This document shows, piece after piece, positions 1 to 10,920 of a DNA stretch of 64,000 nt. The notes under the pieces were generated by a model, which worked only from the letters and a program-made list of their open reading frames with translations, was not told where the DNA came from and did no database searches. This DNA comes from Stenopsyche tienmushanensis (lineage: Eukaryota; Arthropoda; Insecta; Trichoptera; Stenopsychidae), in NCBI GenBank assembly GCA_008973525.1, contig WACJ01000078.1, positions 1 through 64,000 on the forward strand, given 5' to 3'. Each line of letters begins with the position of its first letter. Positions within the stretch are counted from its first letter, which is position 1. Made by a program: the position numbers and the translations under genes.

Positions 1-230
1 GGGAGGATGTCCTTTCTGCAGCCAAATCCTTGTCTCTCTAAAAAGTTACATAGAGAAGAGAGTCTTTTCGTTCAATGCCCGTCCACTCCCATCCATCCGT
101 CCGGCTATACATGGTCCGATAGAAGAACGGACCCGTGCAGTAGCGCAGCCATCCCGACGACCGCGTGGGAGGGGGGAGCCGCCCGGGAACTCTGCCCCCG
201 AAAGCGTCCCCGCTTCAACGTAACATGTGC
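1..230 (+). repeat. Dispersed repeat with conserved palindrome, copy 1 (cut by window edge)
   Basis: Shares GGGAGG..GTCC....GCAGCC and the stretch AGTCTTT..TTC.A.GCCCGTCCAC, then TCCGATAGAAGAACGG and GTGC.G.AGCGC, with copies at about 12525, 20640 and 25820. No coding signal. The family is not recognised. Confidence 0.65.
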
Positions 231-943
231 ACAAAACTGTTTTTCTATTTTTTGTCTTACTTTATCTTTCAATAAAATTCATACAGTTTGAGCGGCACTG
301 TATGAAGAGACGCAAGACACCCGTCTCTGCCTCCGATTCACTAATCTCCGCACTTAACATGCGAAAATGCTTTTAACTGATCTTTTTGAACTTCAAGATT
401 GCGCGCAGTGAGTGTCAATGAAGATACGGTGGAAATGTTGTCATATTTTTTAGATTCATTTAAGAAAATTGATCTCAATCTTGATTCTCATCTATTGATA
501 TTCATAATTTAACAACACTACTCGAAATCATTCAAAGTTCAATATTAGAAGGATAACAACACACCCACAATTCCGAGCATGCACATAATCAATTTTACTT
601 TATCTCTGCGGATGTTTATCGGTAATGTACAATAGTCTGATGTGTTGCGATAGCGTGCATAACTCTTTAAAAATAAATACGCCGTGGCGACATACGTTGT
701 TTGCCTTTTAAGGAGCTATTCAAGCATATTCGATTTCTTGGAGGTAATTTATTACTTTGATGAAATGAAGGCATTTACATATTTTGCTTCAACAGCTGCA
801 TTTTTATGCATTTGTTGTTTTTCAACCTCGATTCGTTACCATGTCACGTACGTGCGCGACATTGATTGAGTGTGGGTCACAGAAAACCCCAAGCGATGTT
901 GGGCTTGATGTGCGCCTCGAAAGCCGCTCGTTTATATATTTTA
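231..943. other. No gene recognised
   Basis: AT-rich sequence; only short open frames without family signal. Confidence 0.5.
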
Positions 944-1276
944 CTAGCGAGTACCCGGCATGCGTTGCAATGCCACACGCGCTTATTATTGATTTATTGC
1001 CTCAGGCCTCGTGTAGCGCGGGCTGAAGGACTAGGATGCAAAAGCATGCACGTGCTCGTTCGCTTCACCAGAGCAATATGCGCCAATGTGATGCATCCGC
1101 TAAACGCCTCGCAAAATAAATTACGCACACAGACAATGCTTGGTACTAATTCAAAATCTTCACAGAGATGCGCAAAATAACTCCCCAAAATTTCATCGCA
1201 ATCGGATGAATGGTATAGGAATGTATACGGGACAAACGAACCACAGAGCACAGACATTCATTTTTATATATATAGA
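944..1276 (-). mobile_element. Non-autonomous Helitron (333 bp)
   Basis: On the - strand it starts A|TCTATATATATAAAAATG at 1276 and ends TGCCGGGTACTCGCTAG|T at 944. It has TC and CTAG termini, a palindrome before CTAG, and A/T flanks without duplication. The interior matches the copies at 18520-18809 and 5133-6569. Confidence 0.82.
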
Positions 1277-2187
1277 TTAATTCACCTTTTCCGACTATTT
1301 TCGTATTAAATGATATCAGTCTTGTTCATTTAACTCATAGGAATTATCTGTGGTATGCGCTACTTAAAATATGTATTGATTAATAACAAAGTAAATCCCG
1401 TAATACAATGAAATGCCTAAAAATGATCTGTTTTATGAAATTTATTACGAATTTATCTATTTCGATGAACTGTTAAAAATAAATATAATGAATGGCTTAA
1501 CTTCGCTTAATAACGGAACGAATCGTGAGGCATGCTTTTGAAATAAAACTTTTATCGGCATGATGCGACCAACGTAACATAAAGCAACCACTACACCGTT
1601 GTTGAGGCTATTTATTATATATTACACAAAACAGCGTTCAATTCTTTCAAATTGAATACATAGCGTGATTTCATCAATTTTTTTTGTCTTAACCGAGATC
1701 TATGAACTATAAGATTGTTTTGTCAAATAAACAATGTAAATTTACACAGTGTATTAATATTTTGACGGATGCCACTACCTTCCAGTGTTGAAAAAACGCT
1801 TCTGGCACGCGTTGCCTCATTATTTATTTTTTCGCCACACTATTTATTTGCTTACATTATGGATCATAATATATTCGAGTATCACCTGTTACAACACATC
1901 ATTTCATCTAAACTATTACTGTGGTGATGTAAATACCGTAACTAGAACTTCAATTGCGTTTTTAATGACGTTGCTTATTTTTTATTTATATTTTTCATCA
2001 TATTTGTTCCAAACGATATTGTTTATTGAATTGCCTTTGAATTTTTCTATTATATACATTGGCAAGACAAGATTCGCGACAATGTTTCATTGTTTAGATA
2101 CATATTTTAAAAAAATGTGTGTTGAAAATACGACCGCAACGCTTGTGATTAAATTTGCGAGTCTGTTCTAAAATAGTTCTTCAGTCA
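1277..2187. other. No gene recognised
   Basis: An open frame at 1785-2171 encodes a hydrophobic, Phe/Tyr/Ile-rich 128-residue product. Its composition is what AT-rich random sequence gives, and no family is visible. Confidence 0.5.
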
Positions 2188-2857
2188 TAGAGAATCCAAT
2201 CCCGAGCCAAAAGTATGATCCCGAGATTTCGGAATTACATTAGAACATCCCGGAATCAGTCCCGGGATCCCGGGATCGGGATTTAATGGCTTAATAAATA
2301 TACTAAAAAAATCAAATATTATTTTGGAAATATGCCCGAAGTAACATTCTACTGAGACACGGATTAAAACTCGCAAAATTCCCGATTTCTCGACAAATTA
2401 TTTATTTCCGTCGCTGCAGATGAATTCTTATATACTATAATACTTTGATGTGATTCGTGATTATATTACGGAGGAATACAAAAATTTTGAAGCCCGTATC
2501 TATTATATTTCATATCGATATTCCCATTATTAGAGTCGAGGTGTAGTATATACATCACCGGTAAAGAAAGGTTAATATAAAAATTTGAAAAACATATATG
2601 TACTGTATATATGTATACATATTAGACAGTCTCTGCCTTTCTGCAGAAGGCATCGCCAATTAGTAGTTACGCCACTGTTTCCAAGCGTCTAGATTTCGAC
2701 GGGAATGTCTCGATTTAGTAGCCTTCATCGTGCTGGTGAGGTGTACGATTTCTTTTAGATAAAAAATTGCAATCTCGAATTTTTTGGAATTACGTTCACT
2801 AATCCCGGGATTCATGAGCACCTAAAACTGTCCGGGATCCCGGGATTGGATTCCCTA
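2188..2857 (+). mobile_element. hAT-derived element, TAGGGAATCC family, copy 1
   Basis: Ends are TAGAGAATCCAATCCCG and CCCGGGATTGGATTCCCTA, inverted repeats. The flanks TTCAGTCA and TTCAAGCT share only the first four bases. It contains the conserved block ACATCACCGGT and TACGGAGGAATACA shared by all copies. A 23-bp remnant near 2327-2349 matches the end of the transposase region kept in copy 2. Confidence 0.8.
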
Positions 2858-3480
2858 TTCAAGCTATATGGTTCCTAATTATATAAATATTTAATTTAAT
2901 ACCATGGATCACTCAAAAGAAAAAAATATATTCAAATAACATGGTGAATTATTATAGCTGACATGAATGTCCATCAAGCAGTTCAAATTTGATTGTCTTC
3001 GTCATTTAATGAAAGATCAAAAGCACAGACGTCTTCGTCTTTTAATTTAGACAGATAAACATTTTGAGAATCAAAAGGATATATGAGCTATGGGGGAAGC
3101 AATTCGATCACAAATTATGTTGTAACAGCGACAAAAATACAGAGATGTTTTCTTAGCCGTGTCTGAATACAAACTGAGCTCTAATAAAAGCATGCGAAAA
3201 TAATTGATTTCTTTCGGGAGGACCTATTAAAAAACATTTGAACCTCCTAGATATTTCAATGTCTTTAATAGCTTTCATATCATTCCAAAAAGGATTATGA
3301 TTCTATTAGGTTGAGTCGTAAATAGTTGCCGGCGAAAAGAAGCCATTATAATTATTCGGTTTTATCATTGATGAATCATCCGTATTGGTGAGTATAGGTA
3401 TGATGACGAAAAATCAGCAATTATTTATTACTCTACCTAATATATACTAGGAAGTCACAGAGCAACTTTCAACACGCTCA
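2858..3480. other. No gene recognised
   Basis: AT-rich, no repeats or open frames of note. Confidence 0.5.
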
Positions 3481-3488
3481 CTCTAGTG

Positions 3489-3693
3489 CAGTGGTTCCTA
3501 ACCTAGGGGGAATTACCCCTGCAGGGGTAAAACAGGTGTTCTGCGGGGGTAATCATGCTGGTAATTTTTGGTATGTAGGTAATAAAATGGCAGATCAGCG
3601 CCATGTGGCTAAGCACAAATTTTAAAGAGGGGTAAAATCAGTTTCCTCGATAGGCCGTAGGGGTAACCATACTGAAAAGGTTAGGAAGCACTG
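3489..3693. mobile_element. 205-bp hAT-type MITE with perfect 8-bp duplication
   Basis: CTCTAGTG occurs directly before (3481-3488) and directly after (3694-3701). The ends CAGTGGTTCCTAACCT and, in reverse complement, CAGTGCTTCCTAACCT differ at one base in 16. The interior has paired GGGGTAA / TTACCCC motifs. It is non-coding. Confidence 0.9.
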
Positions 3694-3701
3694 CTCTAGT
3701 G

Positions 3702-4371
3702 GCTCGCACTTATTAAATATAATACTAAATGAAAGTACAAATCCCTTGTCTGTGCAACCTATGTCCTTTGTTCCTAACTGGATAAAGGACATAGGTTCAT
3801 AGATCATGGACAGCCAATCCTCAACGATAATTTCTCGATTGTTTGACGAGAATCTGATTCCGCCATCTATTCAGGATATCATCATTTAATTTTTGGGGTT
3901 GCCCTTTTCGAGCGATTTTCAGTGCTTTGTTTGCCTTTCATAGCATAATCATAACTTCAACGCCATAACAAAACTTATGTGATTACTTTTGACTTTACCT
4001 AATATATTGAAGAGATCCTAATCGTGCAATGGACTGCATGTAACTATTATATGATGACACTATTGCATCCTTAATTAATAATTATTACCTTAACACGAAT
4101 AGCATTAATATATTTTTTTAATCCCAAAACAAAAAATGGTGATTTTCTTCTTAATATGTTTAAGTTATCTCATTCTCATAATAGATATAAACAGTAAATG
4201 ATCCCATTAACATTCCAAGCTATTTATATTTTATTATTCATAAGGCCAGTCATATCGAACAAAGGGCATATTTGATTGACTAAAAATATATTTATTTGAA
4301 CGCATTATACAGTGTTTATGAAAATTTTGAAATAAATTTTCTATGTTTAGTATTAGAATTTTATAATAATA
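3702..4371. other. No gene recognised
   Basis: AT-rich. A short direct repeat ACATAGGTT/ACCTATGTCC lies near 3760-3795. Confidence 0.5.
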
Positions 4372-4730
4372 CTAGTGATTATCCGGCATGCGTTGAAATG
4401 CCACACAAAGAAGGGAAGTTTTTTTTAATGTTTTCATTCTATTTATTGAAGTGCTTTCGTATATATTTAAATATGCTAAAAAATGATATACAATCGACGG
4501 TTGTAGTGCTTTATTTGTCTTAGCAACCACCAAACCAATGTGTACCAACATAGTGCATACGCTAAACGTCTCACATAACAAACTGCGTACACAAACAATA
4601 TTTTTACTACGCCTGTGTTATTTCCGCAAGTGTAAACAATAAGTTGACAAAGTTTTATCGCAATCGGATGAACGGTATGGCAGCGCATTAAATGCGGACA
4701 AACAAACATTGCTTTTTATATATTAGAAGA
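4372..4730 (-). mobile_element. Non-autonomous Helitron
   Basis: The - strand 5' end TCTTCTAATATATAAAAA is identical to that of the 2956-bp Helitron at 48937. The 3' end is GGCATGCCGGATAATCACTAG at 4372. It shares ATCGCAATCGGATGAACGG with the others. Confidence 0.8.
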
Positions 4731-4851
4731 ATATCCCTATGTTACTCGCCCAGTCCTTAGCAATAAGTGGACGAAGTTTTATTGCAATCTGATGAACGGT
4801 ATGGCAGCGCATTACAAACGAACAAACATAGATTAATATTTATATATTAGA
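4731..4851 (-). mobile_element. Second Helitron 5' terminus in tandem
   Basis: A second, diverged copy of the terminal 120 bp (AGTTTTATTGCAATCTGATG ... TTTATATATTAGA) abuts the previous element. The same tandem arrangement recurs at 36680-36903. Confidence 0.7.
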
Positions 4852-5132
4852 TTGTGATTCACTTTTTTTGCCGATACCGAATCGAAGCAAATTGTGTTTA
4901 AATCATGTCGCAATCTACTTTCTATTTTTTGGTCACGTGAATGAGTATTTTCTAGATAAGATGATTCATAATGAATGCATTGTTTTGACTTCAATGTCGT
5001 GTGTGAGATTAAATCCTGTTAGTCTATCGAACACATTATATTGAACGAAAGACTCCATGTGAGTCTTTTGATCGTCTGCTTTTCAATGGATCTAATGCAC
5101 TATATTTAGTTACGTGAGTTAGTTTAGTTAAG
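4852..5132. other. No gene recognised
   Basis: Short AT-rich spacer. Confidence 0.5.
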
Positions 5133-6569
5133 ACAGTTACGTGATTTATTGCTTCAGGCCACGTGTAGCGCGGGCTGAAGGGCTTTTTTTTTATTGCGAA
5201 GGGGGTAAATCTTCCAAAGACACCACCATTCTGGTGATGGTGTGGGATTTTTACCCACTAAAAGCCCCCTCCTCTTCTGCACCCAGGCGGCTATTAGTTA
5301 AGTATATTAGGGTGGCAGCGATGTGTCCCTCCTGGGTTCTTCAGCTATGTCAGCTTGTGGATTATTCTATACTTTGTGTACCTGCACCACGCATTCCATG
5401 CCCTAATAGCATTGAAGGTCCCTGTCGACGCTCCATGCTTGGCTGCCGACTGTTGTGTGTGTGTGGCATCGTTGGTTGCTCCACAATAATGGCATTCCGG
5501 GCATCTTGACTATTTTGTGGAAGTACGCTCAAAAGCAGCCATGTCCGGTAAGGAACTAAGTCAAATTGTAGAACAACTGACCCTGTTTCCTTGTATTCCA
5601 CTCTTCCAGATCTGTGATCAATGTCCACCGATCTTTTGTGGAACTATCTTATCGGGCCTACTACACCGCCATGGTACTTTCTCTGACAGCCTTCCTTGTT
5701 GCTCTTTTTTGGACCGCCTGTCCCTCTTGGGCGAGCAGATCAATTGGCAGTAAGGCAGTAACAGAATAGCATCTTCTGACACTGCGGTATGCAGCAGCCA
5801 CTCTGATCGCGTTTCTGCGCTGTATCCTGAATATGTTGAGCCTGGCCCTTTCGACTTGTAGTTCATCCGCCCATATTGGCGCACCGTACACTAGCGCATT
5901 ACTTCATTGTAAAGCCTCCTTCGGCTTGTTTTTGGCCCTCCGATGTTAAGCATCAACCTGGCCAGAGCCTCTGCGATGCTGGCCGCCTTATCCGTATGTG
6001 TTGTGAAGTGGAGTTTATCATCAATTTCTACCCCCAAGCATCAGACGGATCTCGAAAATTTGATCTCGCATCCGAGGATCATCAGGAGTGGAGGCACAAG
6101 TTGCCTGCGTCTTATTAAGAATAGAGCTTCGGCCTTCTGAACGAAATGAATATCTTCACAAGTTGCGCGCGGGATTTCCGTAGACTTGGCGGTACCTTGG
6201 GGAGCCACATCATCAGCGAAGGCGACCATTTTGGCGCCCTCCATGAGTAGTGTTCTCAACAGGGCGTCGTACATTACGTTCCACAGAGCAGACACTTGTG
6301 GAACGCCCGCCGTCTGGGATGAAGGACCAGGATCCAAAAACATGCGTGCGCTCGCTCTCGCTTCGAAGACCGGCTGCCTCTTCCTATCCCCGCGGCCCCG
6401 CTTCCTTTCTCCAGACCAATATGCGTCAACTTGGTGCATCCGCTAAATGTCTCGCAAAACAGATTATGTATGTACACAAATAATGCTTGTTCTAATTCAT
6501 GGATGTGCGCACAACAATTCCTCAAAGCTTCATCGCAATTGGATGATCATCGCAAAAAACCGGTCATTC
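5133..6569 (-). mobile_element. Helitron-type element interrupted by an R1 LINE
   Basis: The left part (5133-5181) and right part (6326-6569) together match the uninterrupted copies near 985-1260 and 18525-18790: GATTTATTGC.TCAGGC...GCGGGCTGAAGG continues at GACCAGGATCCAAAAACATG. The R1 copy 5182-6319 lies between them. Helitron termini are not preserved. Confidence 0.75.
5182..6319 (-). pseudogene. R1-clade LINE, 5'-truncated (copy 1), with target duplication
   Basis: TGAAGG is present at 5176-5181 and 6320-6325, and a run of nine T at the left end is the poly(A) tail of the - strand element. On the - strand the frame gives GVPQVSALWNVMYDALLRTL, VAFADDVAPQGTAKS (catalytic ADD), then YGAPIWADELQVERARLNIF and RIQRRNAIRVAAAYRSV, and a Cys/His tail. 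The PQGSVLGP motif is shortened to PQVSAL and frameshifts follow. It begins within the reverse transcriptase palm, so the insertion is heavily truncated. Confidence 0.85.
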
Positions 6570-6659
6570 GATCCAACATCTATCTAGGATCGAAAAATGC
6601 TTGAATTCAATTGATTTTCACGGCAGTACTGTTCTACAAAGTCAAAAAACGTATGACCG

Positions 6660-6815
6660 CGCGAATCTCGTACGAACAGGGGGGGGGGAGCGCTCGACGA
6701 CCTCTCCATTGGAAGAATTTACTGTGACTGAACAAAATGACTGACAAACCCGCGGACCAAATAAACCCCGACCGTCTTCAGGCACCCTTGTAACCTTACT
6801 TTCTAAATGATCGTA
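6660..6815 (-). mobile_element. Mariner 5' end fragment
   Basis: Shares CGACGACCTCTCCATTGGAA and TTTACTGTGACTGAACAAAA with 13570-13615, where it precedes a mariner N terminus. It ends with CTTACTTTCTAAATGATCG, a terminal-repeat-like sequence seen at other mariner ends here. A run of G occurs at about 6680. Confidence 0.55.
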
Positions 6816-8465
6816 GTAAACACACTCCGCATTTTGTTAGAGTCATATATCGCTGTATTTATTTATCCTTGATCCTTTGCGGACCTCAATGGGTTTATGT
6901 AAACATGTTAATGTATTCCTTCCTCCTGCTTATATTATTCTGCGAATCTAGTCTGACTTCTTAATTATGTCCGCTTTGCGATGATAAATATGGTCTGCAT
7001 TTTGCTGTAGAATATAAACGATCATAAGGAAATAACAATAGGCAATGTTGATCGATGTGTTAGATAAATTTGATAATTTATGTTATCTGATTTGATGAAA
7101 ATTTCTAGAAAATCGTATTTAAAAAAATATATGATGATCGTGTATAAAGGTCAATGCGAACGTATATTTTGCCATTCCTGATATACAACGCAAATCTTTG
7201 TGTTTTTGTCCTTTCCCTAAATGGAATACTATTGATCTTCAACGCATTCGCGGACACGGATTAGCGACGCAATTCATGAACATAGAAATTGTGTTGAACC
7301 AGATTTAAGATGCAGAATCAAAACCAAAATCTGATACATTCGTCATTTTCATCATCATTCATTCACCCGGTGGATCCACGTTTGCTTGGTAAAATTCATC
7401 GACATTTGCTTTAACTTCATTATTATCTGTTTCTGAATAGTCGTATATAAATTTGTACATAATAAGGTCGTAACTTGGACACAACTGGCGGTGTGTAGGA
7501 ACGTTATTGATACAAGTTAATATACGCGCACACATACCAACGCGCCCCTATACTCGCAGACATATCCGACATAATAAACACTTATTACATCCGTCTGCAA
7601 TTGCAGACGTGTCCGCGAATACGTTAATTCGTCACTTTTTCTTGCGTGTTTGATAATGATCATAGCTATATCGACTTAATGCACTGTATAAATATAAATT
7701 TATTGGTCAATTATGTAATCTTGGCTGATTTGCATGGACAGTTTTCGAGGTTGCAAATTCTTGTATTATCAAGTTGCATTTATAAGAGATCTCACGACCT
7801 CAATCTCGCTCGCGAGTCTTATTGTTATAAACGTCGGTCTTAAAAACCTACGTCGCAAATCGAATTATCTAAAGACCTATTAACAGTCGGCTTCATAATA
7901 CAATTTGAAAGCTGTGCTTGTGCAAGAATCTGATGATCTAGGAAATTGATCCGATTGAATGGCCATCGAATTCCCGGACGCTGATGATTTGTTTGCTTCG
8001 TTTTTAGCTCGCCTGTGTTAAACATATGTATGCTGAAATTCTGCATCCAAATCACAAAAACATTTATATTTTTTAAACCATTTTACATTGCGATAAGATA
8101 ATATATAGATAGATGTATTGCCGACCTCTATACGTGACAATATGCGTCATTTTATCGGAGCGTTTATGTTGAGTGTGTTTGCCTTCTAATGCTGGTCTGT
8201 TTGAACTGTATTCAATAAGGGCTTATCGATTGATCTGATTTAGTTTGTCTCCTACGTGACCAAACCGTCGACATTCACGTCTGAAGACTATAAATTGGCA
8301 TGGAGCAAGCTGACATTTTCTATAATATAGTCGATCCTCCTATAGCGTCCACTTCGTTTATCGCGTCTTTAAAAAAAAAACCTACAAAAATGTGTCCATC
8401 AGCGTGTCCAGACACAAATGTGCTCAAGTATAAGGTCTCAAAATACGCGAACACTAACTAGAGGT
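6816..8465. other. No gene recognised
   Basis: AT-rich, only short open frames with no family signal. Confidence 0.5.
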
Positions 8466-8469
8466 TGGA

Positions 8470-8800
8470 AAGCAGGCGCCCGCCACGGGCACATTTATTT
8501 TACATGACCATTCTACTTTACATGAATCAACACTGATTGACTGTCCGTTTCCGTCCCGCAATATTTCCGAGCGATTGTAAAATTTAAGCAACTCATCCGA
8601 TCAGTCTTCTTCAGACAACTTCGTTTTATAATGAGAGTTCGTAACCGTTCTGTAGACATGTTCGGGTATGGCGTTCAATCGCGAGGCGTTCATTCGTCAT
8701 GTCAGCGGTCCGAAAAGCGGACCAGTTAGACCCACAGACCTTGTGGCCACTCCGTCCTCTTTTAGGTATTTTTGCGGCATTGCGGGGATAAATGCGTACC
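8470..8800 (-). repeat. Dispersed repeat, inverse copy of 24800-25140
   Basis: Contains CATTCTACTTTACATGAATC, GTCAGCGGTCCGAAAAGCGG and the GTCCTCTTTTAGG segment, reverse complements of sequence at 24940-25140 and 27990-28060. No coding signal; the family is not identified. Confidence 0.6.
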
Positions 8801-8859
8801 CAGGGCCTTCTATATTTTCTGTACGATCATAACAACACCCATAAAACTACATATTTATC

Positions 8860-9120
8860 TATCTTACAAATTTGTGTTGCGGATATGGCTATTAAATTCA
8901 GGTTTTGCACCTTGATGTGCACTTTTGTTGAGCAGATTGGCATTGTCCCGAATAGCGGGACCAATAAGCACCTCGGGCTATCGGAGAGTCACCATGTTCC
9001 TTTGCCTCAGATGTGATGTGATGGATCCATGTTTCATCCAGAATAGATGCCAAAACAACCTCATTGCTGCGAAACATCGCCAAACACTCTCACAAGAATT
9101 TTTCAAAATTTTATATGGTG
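8860..9120 (-). pseudogene. Mariner transposase fragment
   Basis: On the - strand: MAMFRSNEVVLASILDETWI then HHITSEAKEHGDS. The pattern LAMFRRNKAEFLRRFITVDETWIHH followed by TPETK is the central region of mariner transposases, including the first catalytic Asp (DETW). It is truncated on both sides. Confidence 0.75.
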
Positions 9121-10445
9121 TACCAAATACATATGATAACGCGCGGGTGTTTTTTATTTAGTATTTTTTTTTAAACTATACTTTTCGATAAATTGTGAAT
9201 TATCTAAACTATTTGATTATTCCATATAGGTCAAGAGTATTTATTAACATATTGAAGCTGAATTGAAGGTAATTGGATATTATTTTTATTGATTGTGATA
9301 CCCGAACGTTCGTGTGGTACAATCTAATAATAGTGAGTGGGTTTGTTTTCTGATCTTCATCCACCTTGCGGCGTCTCCTCTCCGATTTTATATTTGAACG
9401 GACCACGCGCATCTGAGAAAGCCGATTTGTCGTTTTAACCCTTTCAATGCCTATGTGGGATTGCCAAACAGGAACGATTGCATTTTTAAGCAATAAAAGC
9501 CTCTTGCTAAAATTTTATTTTATTGCGCGTTAATCGATCGCATAGATGATTGTATGATCTACGACGCAGGCGCAGATCGTCCTAGCATAATTTAAAATGT
9601 CTCATAGTATAAAAAAATAGCTTTTACGATGGCTAACACTTCTTATCTTCTCTTCTGACCTTGTTTTCATCGCGTTTGAAGAATTTTTATTTTAGCATGC
9701 CATCGCGATTGTGTATTCTTATATCAATATATTACATACCAACATCGCATACGTTTTATTTGTGGCGGACGCGCTTTTTATATGGCGCCGAATTGTCATT
9801 TTTTATGAGTGCTTTTCCGATCTGATTGAAGAAGAAGTGTGGAGATCCGTTAGCGATTATGCAATGGAACATAATCGATCTAGCATTGTTGTGCAATCTA
9901 CAAATCTGTGTTTTTCGATCACATATGCTGGATTATTCGCATTCTGATCACGCTTTAGATCCCATCACGCAGTTATGCAACAGTGATTTCTATTTTTTTT
10001 TTCCTATGGTTATTATTTTAAATGCAGCTAAAAACATGCTCCACTTTTGCTCGTTTATGCTTATCGATGCTTAATGATTTCCGCGAGCGTTTGGTCATTT
10101 CGAACAATAAGTGTTAAGGCTGAAAATAAATTGAAGAATCATTGTAATTCCCCAATCCCTCATTCTCTTCTTCTTCTTTAGCATTTATATCCTAAATATT
10201 AATATCAACCAATATTTCAATTATGAAGTATTGTTTACTTTTTTGTATACTTGAGAGTCTTTGATGACGTACTTTATAGAAGGCTTTTGATGTGTCAACA
10301 TTTCATGCAGACAAGCTATTTTTTATAATCATAAAGAAATAAAATAAATAAGACATTATCACTTTATCTCAGCCTGCATTCCTTAATGGCTTCAAATATT
10401 TTAAATTACAAACAAATATAAAAAAATATATATTTCAATTAGACA
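9121..10445. other. No gene; includes one arm of an inverted repeat
   Basis: 9332-9428 is repeated in inverse orientation at 11155-11246. The rest is AT-rich without recognised content. Confidence 0.5.
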
Positions 10446-10449
10446 TGGA

Positions 10450-10920
10450 TTTTAAATTCAGGTTTAGCAACTAGCTGTGAACTTTAGTTGAGCGGGCTGA
10501 TATAGTCCCGCATAGCGGGTCAGTGGCTCCATATTTCATTGCCTCAGGTCTCAAGTAATCATGTTTCATCCATGGCTATGAATTTATCCAAAAACTCGGC
10601 TTTATTGCTGCGAAACATCGCCAAACGCTCAATTGAAACATCAATTTGTTATATTGTGAGCAAACGCGGCACCCATCTTGCGCACAGCTTTTTCATGTCC
10701 AAATTTTCAGTCAATATGCGATTGATAGCACTATGAAAGACTTACCATGTCTGCTAACTCGCACACTTACAATGGACGGTCATCCAATACAATTTTGTGG
10801 ATTTTCTTCATCATTTCTAGGGTGGTTACCTCATTTGGTCGACCATTGCGTTGTTCGTCTTGGCAGCTCGTACGGCCTCGTTTAAACTCTGCCACTCAAC
10901 ATATTCTTCGTATACTATTT
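10450..10920 (-). pseudogene. Mariner transposase fragment
   Basis: Reading the - strand with stops: KSCARWVPRLLTI, then SIERLAMFRSNKAEFLDKFI followed by AMDET. This corresponds to KKLCARWVPRLLT...CLAMFRRNKAEFLRRFI.VDETW of mariner transposases. It shares flanking sequence with the copy at 24310-24700. Confidence 0.8.

Noticed and set aside
1785..2171. 128-codon hydrophobic open frame as a membrane protein gene
   Set aside because: Composition (Phe, Tyr, Ile, Leu) is that of AT-rich DNA, with no repeats, motif, splice context or neighbour supporting it.
5182..6319. 28S rDNA insertion site for the R1-clade LINE
   Set aside because: The flanks are Helitron-type sequence with a TGAAGG duplication; no rRNA sequence was recognised nearby.
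6680..6690. Homopolymer G and C runs (also near 24032, 27670, 39160 and 62552) as regulatory signals
   Set aside because: Simple tracts within repeats, or possible sequencing or assembly artefacts; nothing links them to a function.
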